This document shows positions 42,467-50,945 of a DNA stretch of 64,000 nucleotides, one piece after another. The stretch is from contig NZ_JAKRFI010000001.1 in the NCBI RefSeq assembly GCF_022348165.1, positions 1,178,001 through 1,242,000 on the forward strand. The letters are read 5' to 3'. The position numbers were made by a program, and so were the translations under genes. Numbering within the stretch: position 1 is the stretch's first letter; each line of letters opens with the position of its first letter. Source of the stretch: Halomonas sp. McH1-25. GTDB taxonomy: Bacteria; Pseudomonadota; Gammaproteobacteria; Pseudomonadales; Halomonadaceae. The notes beneath the pieces were generated by a model. It was given only the letters and a program-made list of their open reading frames with translations, made no database searches and was not told where the DNA came from.

Positions 42467-42955
42467 ATGCCACCTAGTCGGCGGGATTGGACAACGACGG
42501 AGCTGGACAGGCTAACCCGGAGCTTTGCTGCGCGCTGGCTGGTGCTGATCGCGCTGAGCCTGGCTTGCCTGACAAGCTGGGCAGACGACCCCAACGACGT
42601 GATCATGATCGCCCATCCCAATGTTCGAGTAGACACGCTGGCGCGGGATACGGCACGCGCCATCTTTGGCATGCGCCAGCGAACCTGGCCCGATGGACAG
42701 GCTGTCAGTGTCTTCGTACTTCCCGATAGCCACCCTATACATGCTCGTTTCGCCAAGTCACTGCTTGACGTTTACCCCCACCAGTTACGACTGGCTTGGG
42801 ATCGTGCCGTTTTTTCGGGGACCGGCCAGGCCCCCAACCGAGTTTCAACACAGGCCGAACTCCTTCACCACGTTGCTTCGACACCGGGTGGCTTGGGTTA
42901 CATACAAAGAGGTTACGTGAATGACAGCGTCCGTATACTGTCGCTGGCAAAATAA
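42467..42955 (+). CDS. Small periplasmic phosphate-binding-like (PstS-type) protein
   Basis: The 162-residue product has a membrane-spanning signal sequence (about 18-38, WLVLIALSLACLTSWA) followed by a short PBP-like domain: IMIAHPNVRVDTLARDTARAIFGMRQRTWPDGQAVSVFVLPD matches the truncated PstS-like domain found before outer-membrane barrels and sensory genes, and GGLGYIQRGYV ends the fold. It may bind a ligand or feed the sensory protein downstream. ATG 42467 is one of two options; a TTG at 42440 would add nine residues. Its end overlaps the next gene by 35 bases. Confidence 0.75.
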   Translation: MPPSRRDWTTTELDRLTRSFAARWLVLIALSLACLTSWADDPNDVIMIAHPNVRVDTLARDTARAIFGMRQRTWPDGQAVSVFVLPDSHPIHARFAKSLLDVYPHQLRLAWDRAVFSGTGQAPNRVSTQAELLHHVASTPGGLGYIQRGYVNDSVRILSLAK

Positions 42956-44138
42956 GGCTCCGGTTCGAGGGGGCCTATTAGCAGGCCTGTTTTGCGTTGC
43001 ATCGCCGGCCATGGCAAATGACATGGCAGACACTCTTCAAGTACATGGTTTTCTCAGTCAGGCCTGGGTTATCAGCAAGGGAAACGATTTCTTTGGCCCC
43101 AGCAGCGACGATAACGGCAGCTTTCAATACCGTGAGATGGGGCTGAATGCCTCATTGCGCCCACATCGTGATGTTCTGGTAGCGGCACAGCTATTGAGTC
43201 GTCGTGCAGGCATTTATTCCGACGATACGTCACCGGTGCTCGATTACGGCATCGTCGACTATCAGTTCCTTTCTTCCGAAGAGCGACGCCTTGGCCTTCA
43301 AATCGGGAGATTCAAGAATCCATTCGGTTTCTACAACCAGACACGTGATGTCGCCTTTACGCGTCCCAGCATTTTGTTGCCTCAGTCCATCTATTTCGAG
43401 CGCACGCGTTCCTTGGCTTTGGCTGCCGATGGCGCAGCTATCTATGGTGAGGAGCGCCTGGATTCAGGCGTTTTGCGAACCCAGTTCGGCGTTGGAACAC
43501 CACGAACTGACGATGACCTGGTCGAATCCCTGGGGCTCGGCGAGGAACCGGGTTCCCTGGATGGCCGTACCTCTTTCATTGGGCAGCTGCTCTATGAGCA
43601 CGATGGTGGGCGAATCATCGGAGCTCTGAGCGCAGCTAGTGTTGACGCTCATTTCGACTCGGGCCCAGGCGGACCGGGCAGTGCCGATTTCCATTTCCAA
43701 CCCTGGATACTGTCGTTTCAATACAACGAGGAAGACTGGAGCCTGACAGCGGAATACGCCCTGCGCAGCCTCTCTCTGCAGGGGTTCGACAATTCGCGTA
43801 GAAACTTCGATATGACTGGTGAGAGCTGGTACGTCCAGTATACCCGTCGCTTTGAAAAAGACTGGCAGTGGCTGTTGCGCTATGACGTGCTGGCCAATGA
43901 CCGGGAAGACCGCTGGGGCAACCAGTATGAAAACGCCGGGTATGGACCGGCCTACTCACGCTATGCCAAGGACTGGACAACAGGGCTGCAATGGAGATTG
44001 ACCCCCCAAATCATGCTTTCCACCGAATATCACCTCGTTGAAGGCACAGGCTGGCTCCCCATCATCAATCGCCAAAGCGAGGCTAACCGGGAGAAGTATT
44101 GGGACATGTGGCTCATGCAAGCCTCGTTTCGCTTTTGA
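42921..44138 (+). CDS. Outer-membrane beta-barrel protein
   Basis: The 405-residue protein has a signal peptide (to about 33, SPAMA) and a barrel rich in alternating aromatic strands, closing with MWLMQASFRF, whose terminal Phe is the outer-membrane assembly signal. FGFYNQTRDVAFTRPSILLPQ is characteristic of porin-like proteins seen next to the small PBP gene. Overlap with that gene and GAGG before the ATG indicate coupling. It could be a small-solute channel or the sensory partner of the downstream c-di-GMP protein. Confidence 0.82.
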   Translation: MTASVYCRWQNKAPVRGGLLAGLFCVASPAMANDMADTLQVHGFLSQAWVISKGNDFFGPSSDDNGSFQYREMGLNASLRPHRDVLVAAQLLSRRAGIYSDDTSPVLDYGIVDYQFLSSEERRLGLQIGRFKNPFGFYNQTRDVAFTRPSILLPQSIYFERTRSLALAADGAAIYGEERLDSGVLRTQFGVGTPRTDDDLVESLGLGEEPGSLDGRTSFIGQLLYEHDGGRIIGALSAASVDAHFDSGPGGPGSADFHFQPWILSFQYNEEDWSLTAEYALRSLSLQGFDNSRRNFDMTGESWYVQYTRRFEKDWQWLLRYDVLANDREDRWGNQYENAGYGPAYSRYAKDWTTGLQWRLTPQIMLSTEYHLVEGTGWLPIINRQSEANREKYWDMWLMQASFRF

Positions 44139-44203
44139 CCGTGCCTCATTACAGGCCCCACACGACCGCTCACGATCGTCGACCGACCAGGAAGGAGTGG
44201 ATA

Positions 44204-47071
44204 TTGACGCCTAGACGCTTTCTGGCAGTACCAGGCATACGGCATTTGCGGGGCAGTATCACTTGGCGTGCCATCTTGCTGACCAGCCTGTTGCTGCTGG
44301 GGCTTGCCTCGCTATTCACCGTCATTAGTCACGATCGCCTGACGGATCGCTTCGCCCAGGCACGCCAATCCATCTACCAGACGCGTGCCAGCGAGATCGA
44401 ACTCGCCATAGACGAGTCGGCCGAGAAACTGCAGTTGCTGGCCGGCATGGTATCCGCTTCCGACAGGCTCGGTCACGCCATGCAGCAGGACAATGGCCAA
44501 GCGGCTGCCGATGTACTCGATCCACTATGGCCCACCCTACAGCTGGATGCAGGTATTGACGAGATACGGGTCCTTGATTCTCGCGGCAAGTCACTGACTT
44601 CCGTAGGCCAATCGTTGGGCGGGAATGAAGACCAGCTAATTTCCGACATGATCCGGCACGTCATGGCTACGGAAACCCCTCAGACCTTACTGCGCTGTGC
44701 CGACGACTGCCGTCAATATGCTGCCGTTCCAGTCCTGGTGGAAGGAAGCAGTGTAGGTCTGGTGCTGTTCTCACGCTCATTGGCCGACGTCACACGCTAT
44801 CTGCGCAGTATGTCGGAGAGCGAAGTCGCCTTGTTGGTGACGAATGACGATGCCAATGCTCTCCCAGGCAGGTCCGAGCGCCACATTGCGCCCTGGAAAG
44901 GGAGTTTGGTGACGTTGACCCATGGCGAAGCCAGCTTGCCGCTTCTTAAGTCTGCTGCAAACGACATTGGTCTCTCTCATCTTCTCGACGCACCTTGGAC
45001 ATTCGATTATCAAGGCCGAAACTATGAGTTAATTGCGCTGAGCATCGGCGAGAGTAGCGATTACTCGTCTGCAGGTTATTTTTTGCTGCTTTCAGACATA
45101 ACGGACCAGATAGCGGATATCCGAACAGAAACCCAGAGCACGCTATTGGTCGCCTTGTCGGGCTGGTTGGCCGCTGAAGGACTCCTGATGTGGATACTGT
45201 GGCCTCCCATGGCACGGCTACGCCGCCTGGCCTCGTTGCTACCCAGGTTGGCACAGCGAGACTTTCCGGCGATTACCCAATCCGTTCATCCCAAGCAAGG
45301 TCCATTCATGGATGAAACCGACACTCTGGAGCGCGCTACCCTCGACCTTGCAATGCAGTTGGAGGCTTTGGAACGCGCCGTGTCCAACCGCGATCGGGAA
45401 TTGACTCAACGACTCCGAGAGCTGGGACTCGAACGGGATTTCATCACCGGCCTGCTGGATACAGCACATGTCCTGATTCTGACTCAGGACCGGGAAGGGC
45501 GCATCAGGCTCGTCAATCAATACGCCGAAAGCGTGACCGGTCAGACCAGTAAAGCCTTGTTGGGTCGCCGCTTCATTGACGTGTTCATGCTCGCCGAGCC
45601 GGATCGCACTCGCCCCTTTGACCGCCCCAGCCAGGAAGAAGGCACTCTTAAGGCGGCCACGCAGGAAAGCCGGCGTATCGTTTGGTATCACGCCCCACTC
45701 CCCGGCAGGGACAGTGGCGACGGGACGCTGATCTCGGTGGGTATCGATATCACCGAACGTAAAATCGCCGAGGAGCGTCTCGCCTGGCTAGCGAACCGCG
45801 ACCCGCTAACCGACCTTTATAACCGGCGCTATTTCCAGGAGGTGCTCGAGCGCACATTGGTCCCAGACGCCCATGGGGCCGTGCTGTTCCTGGATCTCGA
45901 CCAGTTCAAGGAAGTCAATGAACTCAGTGGACACCCTGCCGGTGACCAGTTGTTGCGTTTGGTTGCCAGAACGCTGGAAGCCGAGATCGGTAACGAAGCA
46001 AGGATCGCAAGATTGGGGGGAGACGAGTTTTCGATTCTCATCGAGAACATCGATGCCGATGAAGCGACACAAACCGCCGAGCGCATCGTGAGGGCCTTGG
46101 AGACGACCAGCTTTGCCATTAGCGGTCGTCGTCATCGCGCAATCGGCAGTATGGGCATTGCCCTCTATCCCGAGCATGGCACAAGCCCGGCCGACATCAT
46201 GGCAAGTGCCGACTTTGCCATGTACAGAGCCAAGGAGAGCGCAGTACAGCGGTGGTATTTACTCTCCAAGGATGCCTACTCTCGCAAGGAACTTCAGCAG
46301 CGCGTCTACTGGGTCGAGCGCATTCGCGAAGCCCTCCGCACGGGTGATTTCGAACTTCTGCTTCAGCCCATTGCCCGTCTCGACAATGGTGAAACCCAGC
46401 ATTTCGAGGCGTTACTGCGCATGCATGGTAATGATGGCAATTACGTCATGCCTGGCCTGTTCATTCCGATCGCCGAACGTAGCGGACAGATCGTGGAATT
46501 GGATCGTTGGGTGCTCAAAGAGAGTCTACGGCTACTTAATCAAGTGAGGGACAGCGGTATTAGTTTGGCAGTCAACCTGTCGGGCCAATCGCTTCACGAC
46601 AGTGGTCTTGCAAAGTTCCTGCAGCAGGAACTATTAGCCAGCGGTGCCAACCCTCATCAACTGATTCTCGAAGTCACCGAAACGGCAGCGGTTACGGATT
46701 TTTCGACGGCTCGTGGTGTTCTGCAAGATATCAGAGACCTTGGCTGCAAGGCTGCACTCGACGACTTTGGCGTGGGCTTCAGCAGTTTCCATTACCTGGC
46801 CCAGTTACCCGCTGACTACATCAAGATAGATGGCTCATTCATTCAGAAACTGCTGGATAGCCCCGAGGATAGGCTCATCGTCAGAGCGATCGCTGATATC
46901 GCCTCAGGCTTCGGCAAACAGACGATCGCTGAATTCGTGGATAATCCAGCCATGCTTCCCATCCTCAAGGAGTATGGCATCACTTATGCACAGGGATACC
47001 ATATTGGCCGCCCCTCACCGGCAAAAGATATTCTTGCGCAGCAACTTGCAAAAAACGGTGTGAAGCAGTAA
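44204..47071 (+). CDS. Membrane GGDEF-EAL c-di-GMP protein with periplasmic sensor and PAS
   Basis: The 956-residue product has a TM helix (about 22-42), a periplasmic sensor of about 250 residues, a second TM (about 310-330), a HAMP-like linker, a PAS domain near 420-520, then diguanylate cyclase and phosphodiesterase domains. GGDEF (about residue 603, RLGGDEFSIL) and EAL (about residue 735, FEALLRM) are both intact, so it may be bifunctional or use one domain for regulation. The start is TTG 44204, with AAGGAG six bases before it; the longer frame from 44099 overlaps the barrel gene. It would read a periplasmic or outer-membrane cue through its neighbours. Confidence 0.9.
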   Translation: MTPRRFLAVPGIRHLRGSITWRAILLTSLLLLGLASLFTVISHDRLTDRFAQARQSIYQTRASEIELAIDESAEKLQLLAGMVSASDRLGHAMQQDNGQAAADVLDPLWPTLQLDAGIDEIRVLDSRGKSLTSVGQSLGGNEDQLISDMIRHVMATETPQTLLRCADDCRQYAAVPVLVEGSSVGLVLFSRSLADVTRYLRSMSESEVALLVTNDDANALPGRSERHIAPWKGSLVTLTHGEASLPLLKSAANDIGLSHLLDAPWTFDYQGRNYELIALSIGESSDYSSAGYFLLLSDITDQIADIRTETQSTLLVALSGWLAAEGLLMWILWPPMARLRRLASLLPRLAQRDFPAITQSVHPKQGPFMDETDTLERATLDLAMQLEALERAVSNRDRELTQRLRELGLERDFITGLLDTAHVLILTQDREGRIRLVNQYAESVTGQTSKALLGRRFIDVFMLAEPDRTRPFDRPSQEEGTLKAATQESRRIVWYHAPLPGRDSGDGTLISVGIDITERKIAEERLAWLANRDPLTDLYNRRYFQEVLERTLVPDAHGAVLFLDLDQFKEVNELSGHPAGDQLLRLVARTLEAEIGNEARIARLGGDEFSILIENIDADEATQTAERIVRALETTSFAISGRRHRAIGSMGIALYPEHGTSPADIMASADFAMYRAKESAVQRWYLLSKDAYSRKELQQRVYWVERIREALRTGDFELLLQPIARLDNGETQHFEALLRMHGNDGNYVMPGLFIPIAERSGQIVELDRWVLKESLRLLNQVRDSGISLAVNLSGQSLHDSGLAKFLQQELLASGANPHQLILEVTETAAVTDFSTARGVLQDIRDLGCKAALDDFGVGFSSFHYLAQLPADYIKIDGSFIQKLLDSPEDRLIVRAIADIASGFGKQTIAEFVDNPAMLPILKEYGITYAQGYHIGRPSPAKDILAQQLAKNGVKQ

Positions 47072-47147
47072 CAATCCGTTTCAATAAAGACGCATACCAG
47101 CAAACAACGAGCGGTCATCACAAGGATATGGAACGAAGGGAATTGGC

Positions 47148-47921
47148 TTGAACGTACTCAACGATTTTTTGTCGTCGTTTGAGTTCCGCTTGGTGGCGAC
47201 TGAAGCAGAAAGGCAACGAGCCTATGCATTGCGCCATGCCGTTTTCCGGCGGGAACTCGATTACCAAATGACAGAGGATGCTGACTTAAGGCTCGAAAGC
47301 GACCTTTACGATCAAAAATCGCTGATGGTCATGCTGGAGCATAAGCGTAGTGGACTAAGCGCCGGCTGTATGCGAATGGTGCCTGCACTCGGGATTGGGC
47401 CGGCCCATTTGCAACGACTCCCCCTCGAAGAACACTGTACGGACAGCCTGACTCATCCCCAACTGCACCCGCAGAAGCTTCCTCGAGAAAAAGTATGCGA
47501 GATATCTCGTCTGGCCGTACCCGCCTATTTTCGCCATCGTTCGCAAAAACAGCATCTTATCGATGTCGCCGATGCCACCCATCCATCGTTTTCGCCCGAT
47601 GAAGCCCGTACTTTTCCGCTTATCGGTATTAGCTTGTTCCTTGCAGCGACGGCTTTGGTCGGGCTGACCGGTCATTACCATGTGTTTGCCATGATGGAGT
47701 CTCGACTGCCTCGACTGCTGGCTATACAGGGATTGCGCTTTCAGCGGGTGGGTGAGCTGACGGTTTTTCACGGAAAACGTCATGCTTTCTATATCGACCA
47801 ACGCCAAGCTGTCATCGACATGCAGCCAACACTCGCGGCCCTGTATCGCCATGTCGAAGAGACACTGACTCGACAGTACCACCAGAAAGTCCTGTCGCTG
47901 GATAGCGTGACTTTTTCATGA
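47148..47921 (+). CDS. Autoinducer-synthase-like acyltransferase (PEP-CTERM/exosortase-associated type)
   Basis: The 257-residue protein resembles the GNAT-fold N-acyl-amino-acid/acyl-homoserine-lactone synthase-like family (TIGR03694): FRLVATEAERQRAYALRHAVFRREL at the start, LYDQKSLMVMLEHKRSG, KVCEISRLAVPAYFRHR, ATALVGLTGHYHVFAMMES near 180. In other genomes it sits in EPS/exosortase clusters, but no exosortase or polysaccharide gene is here. The start is TTG 47148 with AAGGG eight bases upstream. It is downstream of the GGDEF-EAL gene by 76 bases, so it may be co-transcribed. Confidence 0.82.
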   Translation: MNVLNDFLSSFEFRLVATEAERQRAYALRHAVFRRELDYQMTEDADLRLESDLYDQKSLMVMLEHKRSGLSAGCMRMVPALGIGPAHLQRLPLEEHCTDSLTHPQLHPQKLPREKVCEISRLAVPAYFRHRSQKQHLIDVADATHPSFSPDEARTFPLIGISLFLAATALVGLTGHYHVFAMMESRLPRLLAIQGLRFQRVGELTVFHGKRHAFYIDQRQAVIDMQPTLAALYRHVEETLTRQYHQKVLSLDSVTFS

Positions 47922-47928
47922 GCTGAAC

Positions 47929-48636
47929 TCACGTCAACACATACAACCTCCCCGCCCGATCGAGGTGCGCTCGCATCTCGTCGGTTGCCGCATCGCCGTC
48001 ATGCCGGCGAATGGCCTCGAGAATGCGCGCATGCTCTTCCAGCGTGACTTGCTCGTTGCCTTTCCAGTGCAGCGCCGAGGTATGAAAATTCGCCAGCCAA
48101 TCGAGCATGGCGTTGCTCACGGCAAGGAAGATGGCATTGCCGGTAATCTCGGCAATGGCGACATGAAAGGACATGTCCGCCTTGATGAACGCGCCGGCAT
48201 CGCCATTCAGATGGGCGCGCTGCGCCTCGAGCAGGCCTTCCAGCCGCTCGGTGTCCGCTTTCGTGGCTTTCTCCGCCGCCCGGGCAACCATGCCGAGTTC
48301 GAAGAAGGCCCTCGCCTCCTTGAGCTGCTCCAGCGACTGCGGCGAACTCGACAGCATATGCATGGCCGTCAGTTCGATCTGCGAGAGCACGCCCGACGCC
48401 GTCGGCATGGTGACCGTGGGCCGCTGGCCATGGTGAATGCTTACCAGGCCGGCACGCTCCAGAGACTGCATCGCCTCGCGTACCGCCGGCCGCCCCACCC
48501 CGAACATCTCCATCAACTGGCGCTCCGACGGCAGGTTCTCGCCCGGCCGGTAATCGCCATTGAGCAGCATGGCGTATAGCCGATCGAACACGTCGTCGGA
48601 TAGCTTGCGGCGGGCAATCTTCAGGGTGTCGCTCAT
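47929..48636 (-). CDS. GntR/FadR-family transcriptional regulator of the apionate operon
   Basis: The 235-residue product has an N-terminal winged helix (RKLSDDVFDRLYAMLLNGDY, PSERQLMEMFGVGRPAVREAMQSLERAGL) and a C-terminal FCD ligand-binding domain of seven helices with metal-binding His (SFHVAIAEITGNAIF, HARILEAIRRHDG). It is NanR/FadR-like. ATG 48636 is used. It is divergent from the apnO-type gene, and an operator-like dyad overlaps that promoter, so it very probably represses the sugar-acid operon. Confidence 0.9.
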   Translation of the reverse strand: MSDTLKIARRKLSDDVFDRLYAMLLNGDYRPGENLPSERQLMEMFGVGRPAVREAMQSLERAGLVSIHHGQRPTVTMPTASGVLSQIELTAMHMLSSSPQSLEQLKEARAFFELGMVARAAEKATKADTERLEGLLEAQRAHLNGDAGAFIKADMSFHVAIAEITGNAIFLAVSNAMLDWLANFHTSALHWKGNEQVTLEEHARILEAIRRHDGDAATDEMRAHLDRAGRLYVLT

Positions 48637-48730
48637 GGCGTGTCTCTTGCGGTGGCCGGAAGGCAGTGTATTCAATCGTCTTGCAGCGTGCAGCCTGGTG
48701 GAAAGGCTGATATTGCGACCAAAGTCGCGT

Positions 48731-48766
48731 TTGACAGCCCAACCAACTTGTCATGTCATCATACCA
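48731..48766 (+). promoter_or_regulatory. Promoter of the apionate operon with overlapping FadR-type operator
   Basis: TTGACA (48731-48736), a 17-base spacer and TGTCAT (48754-48759) form a promoter 50 bases before the apnO ATG. The imperfect dyad TGTCAT-C-ATACCA (48754-48766) covers the -10 and resembles FadR-family sites of the UxuR/ExuR type with a TNGTAT-ATACNA core. Confidence 0.5.
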
Positions 48767-48815
48767 GTTGCAATTCGCTTCTTCCCTACCAATCGGCAAA
48801 GGCAGGACAACGACA

Positions 48816-49643
48816 ATGACACGCATCGCACTGATCGGCGCCGGCGGCAAGATGGGGTTCCGGCTGTCACGCAACCTGAAGGGCTCGGAATTTTCGGTCG
48901 ACCACGTCGAGGTCAGCGAGGCGGGACGACAGCGACTCTCTCAGGAACTGGGCATCGAATGCACCGATGCCGAGCGTGCCGTGCCGAATGCCGAGGTGGT
49001 GATCCTGGCCGTACCGGACACGCTGGTCGGCAAGATATCCCACCAGCTCTCGCCGATGATGGAAAATGGCACCATGGTCGTCACGCTCGATGCCGCAGCG
49101 CCCTTTGCCGGTCATCTGCCTGCGCGTGACGATCTGACCTACTTCGTCACCCACCCCTGCCATCCGCCGATCTTCAACGACGAGACGGACCTGGAAGCCA
49201 AGAAGGATTACTTCGGCGGCCTCAAGGCCACCCAGCATATCGTCAGTGCCCTGATGCAGGGGCCGGAAGACAGCTTCGAGCTCGGCGAGCGCATCGCCCG
49301 GACCATCTACGCCCCGGTGGGCCGCTCGCACCGGGTCAGCGTCGAGCAGATGGCCCTGCTCGAGCCAGGGCTTTCGGAGACGGTCTGTGCCACCCTGCTG
49401 GCCGTCATGCGCGAAGCCATGGATGAAGTCGTTGCGCGCGGCGTCTCCCAGCAGTGTGCCCGCGACTTCCTGCTCGGCCACATGAACATCCTCTCCGCCG
49501 TGATCTTCGACGAGCAGCCCGGGGCGTTCTCGGATGCCTGCAACAAGGCCATCGAAAACGGCAAGCCGATGCTGATGCGCGACGACTGGAAAAAGGTTTT
49601 CGAGCCCGAGGAGATCGCCGAAAGCATCCGCCGCATCACCTGA
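48816..49643 (+). CDS. apnO: D-apionate oxidoisomerase-like dehydrogenase
   Basis: The 275-residue protein has a Rossmann start (IALIGAGGKMGFRLSRNL) and a C-terminal phosphogluconate-dehydrogenase-like domain, with VTHPCHPPIFNDETD near 105 and HMNILSAVIFDEQPGAFSDA near 225. In characterised apionate clusters a protein of this type (ApnO) turns D-apionate into 3-oxo-isoapionate by oxidation and hydroxymethyl migration. Its position upstream of a RuBisCO-like gene and a DUF1537 kinase gene supports that. The start is ATG 48816; the ATG at 48753 lacks a ribosome binding site. Confidence 0.85.
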   Translation: MTRIALIGAGGKMGFRLSRNLKGSEFSVDHVEVSEAGRQRLSQELGIECTDAERAVPNAEVVILAVPDTLVGKISHQLSPMMENGTMVVTLDAAAPFAGHLPARDDLTYFVTHPCHPPIFNDETDLEAKKDYFGGLKATQHIVSALMQGPEDSFELGERIARTIYAPVGRSHRVSVEQMALLEPGLSETVCATLLAVMREAMDEVVARGVSQQCARDFLLGHMNILSAVIFDEQPGAFSDACNKAIENGKPMLMRDDWKKVFEPEEIAESIRRIT

Positions 49644-49682
49644 TCGCAGGCGTTGACCGCAGGGTCTGACAGGAGGTTCACC

Positions 49683-50945
49683 ATGAGCGAACGGATCCAC
49701 GCCAGCTATCTCATCGAGACACCCTACCCGGTCGAGCGGGCCGCCGAGGTGATGGCCGGCGAACAATCGTCGGGCACCTTCACCCGGCTGGCCAACGAGA
49801 CCGACGAGTTGCGCGCCAACCATGGTGCCATCGTCGAGCGCATCGAGCGGCTCGAGTGCGTCGAGACACCTTCACTGCCGGTGCGTCCGACCAGGGGCAG
49901 CGACATGCCACGCTATCAGCGGGCGCGGGTCACGCTGTCCTGGCCGATCGCCAACCTGGGGCCGTCGCTGCCGAACCTGCTCTCGACGGTGGCCGGCAAC
50001 CTGTTCGAGCTCAAGGAGTTCTCGGCCCTCAAATTGCTTGACCTGACGCTGCCGGCGAGCTTCGCCGCGGCCTATCCGGGACCGCAGTACGGTATCGCCG
50101 GCACGCGCGAACTCACCGGCATCGAGCGACGCCCGCTGATCGGCACCATCATCAAGCCCAGCGTGGGCCTGTCGCCGGCGCAGACCGCCGAGGTCGTCGA
50201 GCAGCTCGTCGAGGGCGGCATCGACTTCATCAAGGACGACGAGCTGCAGGCCAACGGGCCGCACAACCCGCTCGAGGCGCGTGTCGATGCGGTCATGCCG
50301 ATCATCAACGCCCATGCCGAACGCACCGGGCGCAAGGTGATGTACGCCTTCAATATCACCGATGACCTGGATGCCATGCTGCGTCACCACGACTACGTGG
50401 CGGCCGCCGGGGGCATCTGCGCCATGGTCGCGCTCAACAGCGTGGGATTGACCGGGGTCGCATACCTGCGCAGGCATTGCCGCCTGGCCCTGCACGGTCA
50501 TCGCGCCGGCTGGGGTATTTACAGCCGTTCGCCGCACATCGGCATGAGTTTCATCGCCTACCAGAAGCTTTGGCGTCTGGCCGGGGTCGACCATATCCAC
50601 GTCAACGGCCTGGCCAACAAGTTCAGCGAGGCCGATGACAGCGTCATCGCCAGCGCCCGGACCTGCCTGATGCCGATGTTCGCCCCACCTGCACCGGGCT
50701 GCGAGGTGATGCCGGTATTCTCTTCCGGCCAGACGGCACGTCAGGCGGTGGATACCTACCAGGCGCTGGGCAGCACCGACCTGATCTTCTGTGCCGGTGG
50801 CGGCATCATGGCCCATCCCGACGGCATCGCCAGCGGCGTGAAGAGCCTGCGCCAGGCCTGGGATGCCGCCGTTCAGGGCGTGACGCTGGAAGCCTATGCC
50901 GCCGAGCATCGCGAACTCGCCCAGGCCCTGGAGACCTTCCCATGA
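49683..50945 (+). CDS. RuBisCO-like protein (3-oxo-isoapionate 4-phosphate cleaving type)
   Basis: The 420-residue product has the RuBisCO large-subunit architecture and keeps the active-site residues: K158 in GTIIKPSVGLS, the carbamylatable K184 with D186 and E187 in DFIKDDE, H271/H273 in LHGHRAGWG, and the late FSSGQT. It is not a carboxylating RuBisCO because the surrounding sequence and the loop-6 region (NGLANKFSE) differ. The enzymes OiaT (transcarboxylase/hydrolase) and OiaX (decarboxylase) of apionate pathways are RLPs of this kind. With no erythrulose-phosphate genes here, OiaT (3-phosphoglycerate plus glycolate) is slightly favoured. Its stop overlaps the kinase start. Confidence 0.88.
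   Translation: MSERIHASYLIETPYPVERAAEVMAGEQSSGTFTRLANETDELRANHGAIVERIERLECVETPSLPVRPTRGSDMPRYQRARVTLSWPIANLGPSLPNLLSTVAGNLFELKEFSALKLLDLTLPASFAAAYPGPQYGIAGTRELTGIERRPLIGTIIKPSVGLSPAQTAEVVEQLVEGGIDFIKDDELQANGPHNPLEARVDAVMPIINAHAERTGRKVMYAFNITDDLDAMLRHHDYVAAAGGICAMVALNSVGLTGVAYLRRHCRLALHGHRAGWGIYSRSPHIGMSFIAYQKLWRLAGVDHIHVNGLANKFSEADDSVIASARTCLMPMFAPPAPGCEVMPVFSSGQTARQAVDTYQALGSTDLIFCAGGGIMAHPDGIASGVKSLRQAWDAAVQGVTLEAYAAEHRELAQALETFP

Noticed and set aside
42467-42955. Complete PstS phosphate-binding protein
   Set aside because: Only about 120 mature residues are present, half of PstS, and no pstCAB genes follow.
47148-47921. Genuine LuxI acyl-homoserine-lactone synthase with a LuxR partner
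   Set aside because: Similarity is to the exosortase-associated acyltransferase group, and no LuxR-type gene is adjacent.
49683-50945. Carbon-fixing RuBisCO large subunit
   Set aside because: Sequence and neighbours (apnO-type dehydrogenase, DUF1537 kinase) fit a RuBisCO-like protein of acid-sugar catabolism, and no small subunit or phosphoribulokinase is present.
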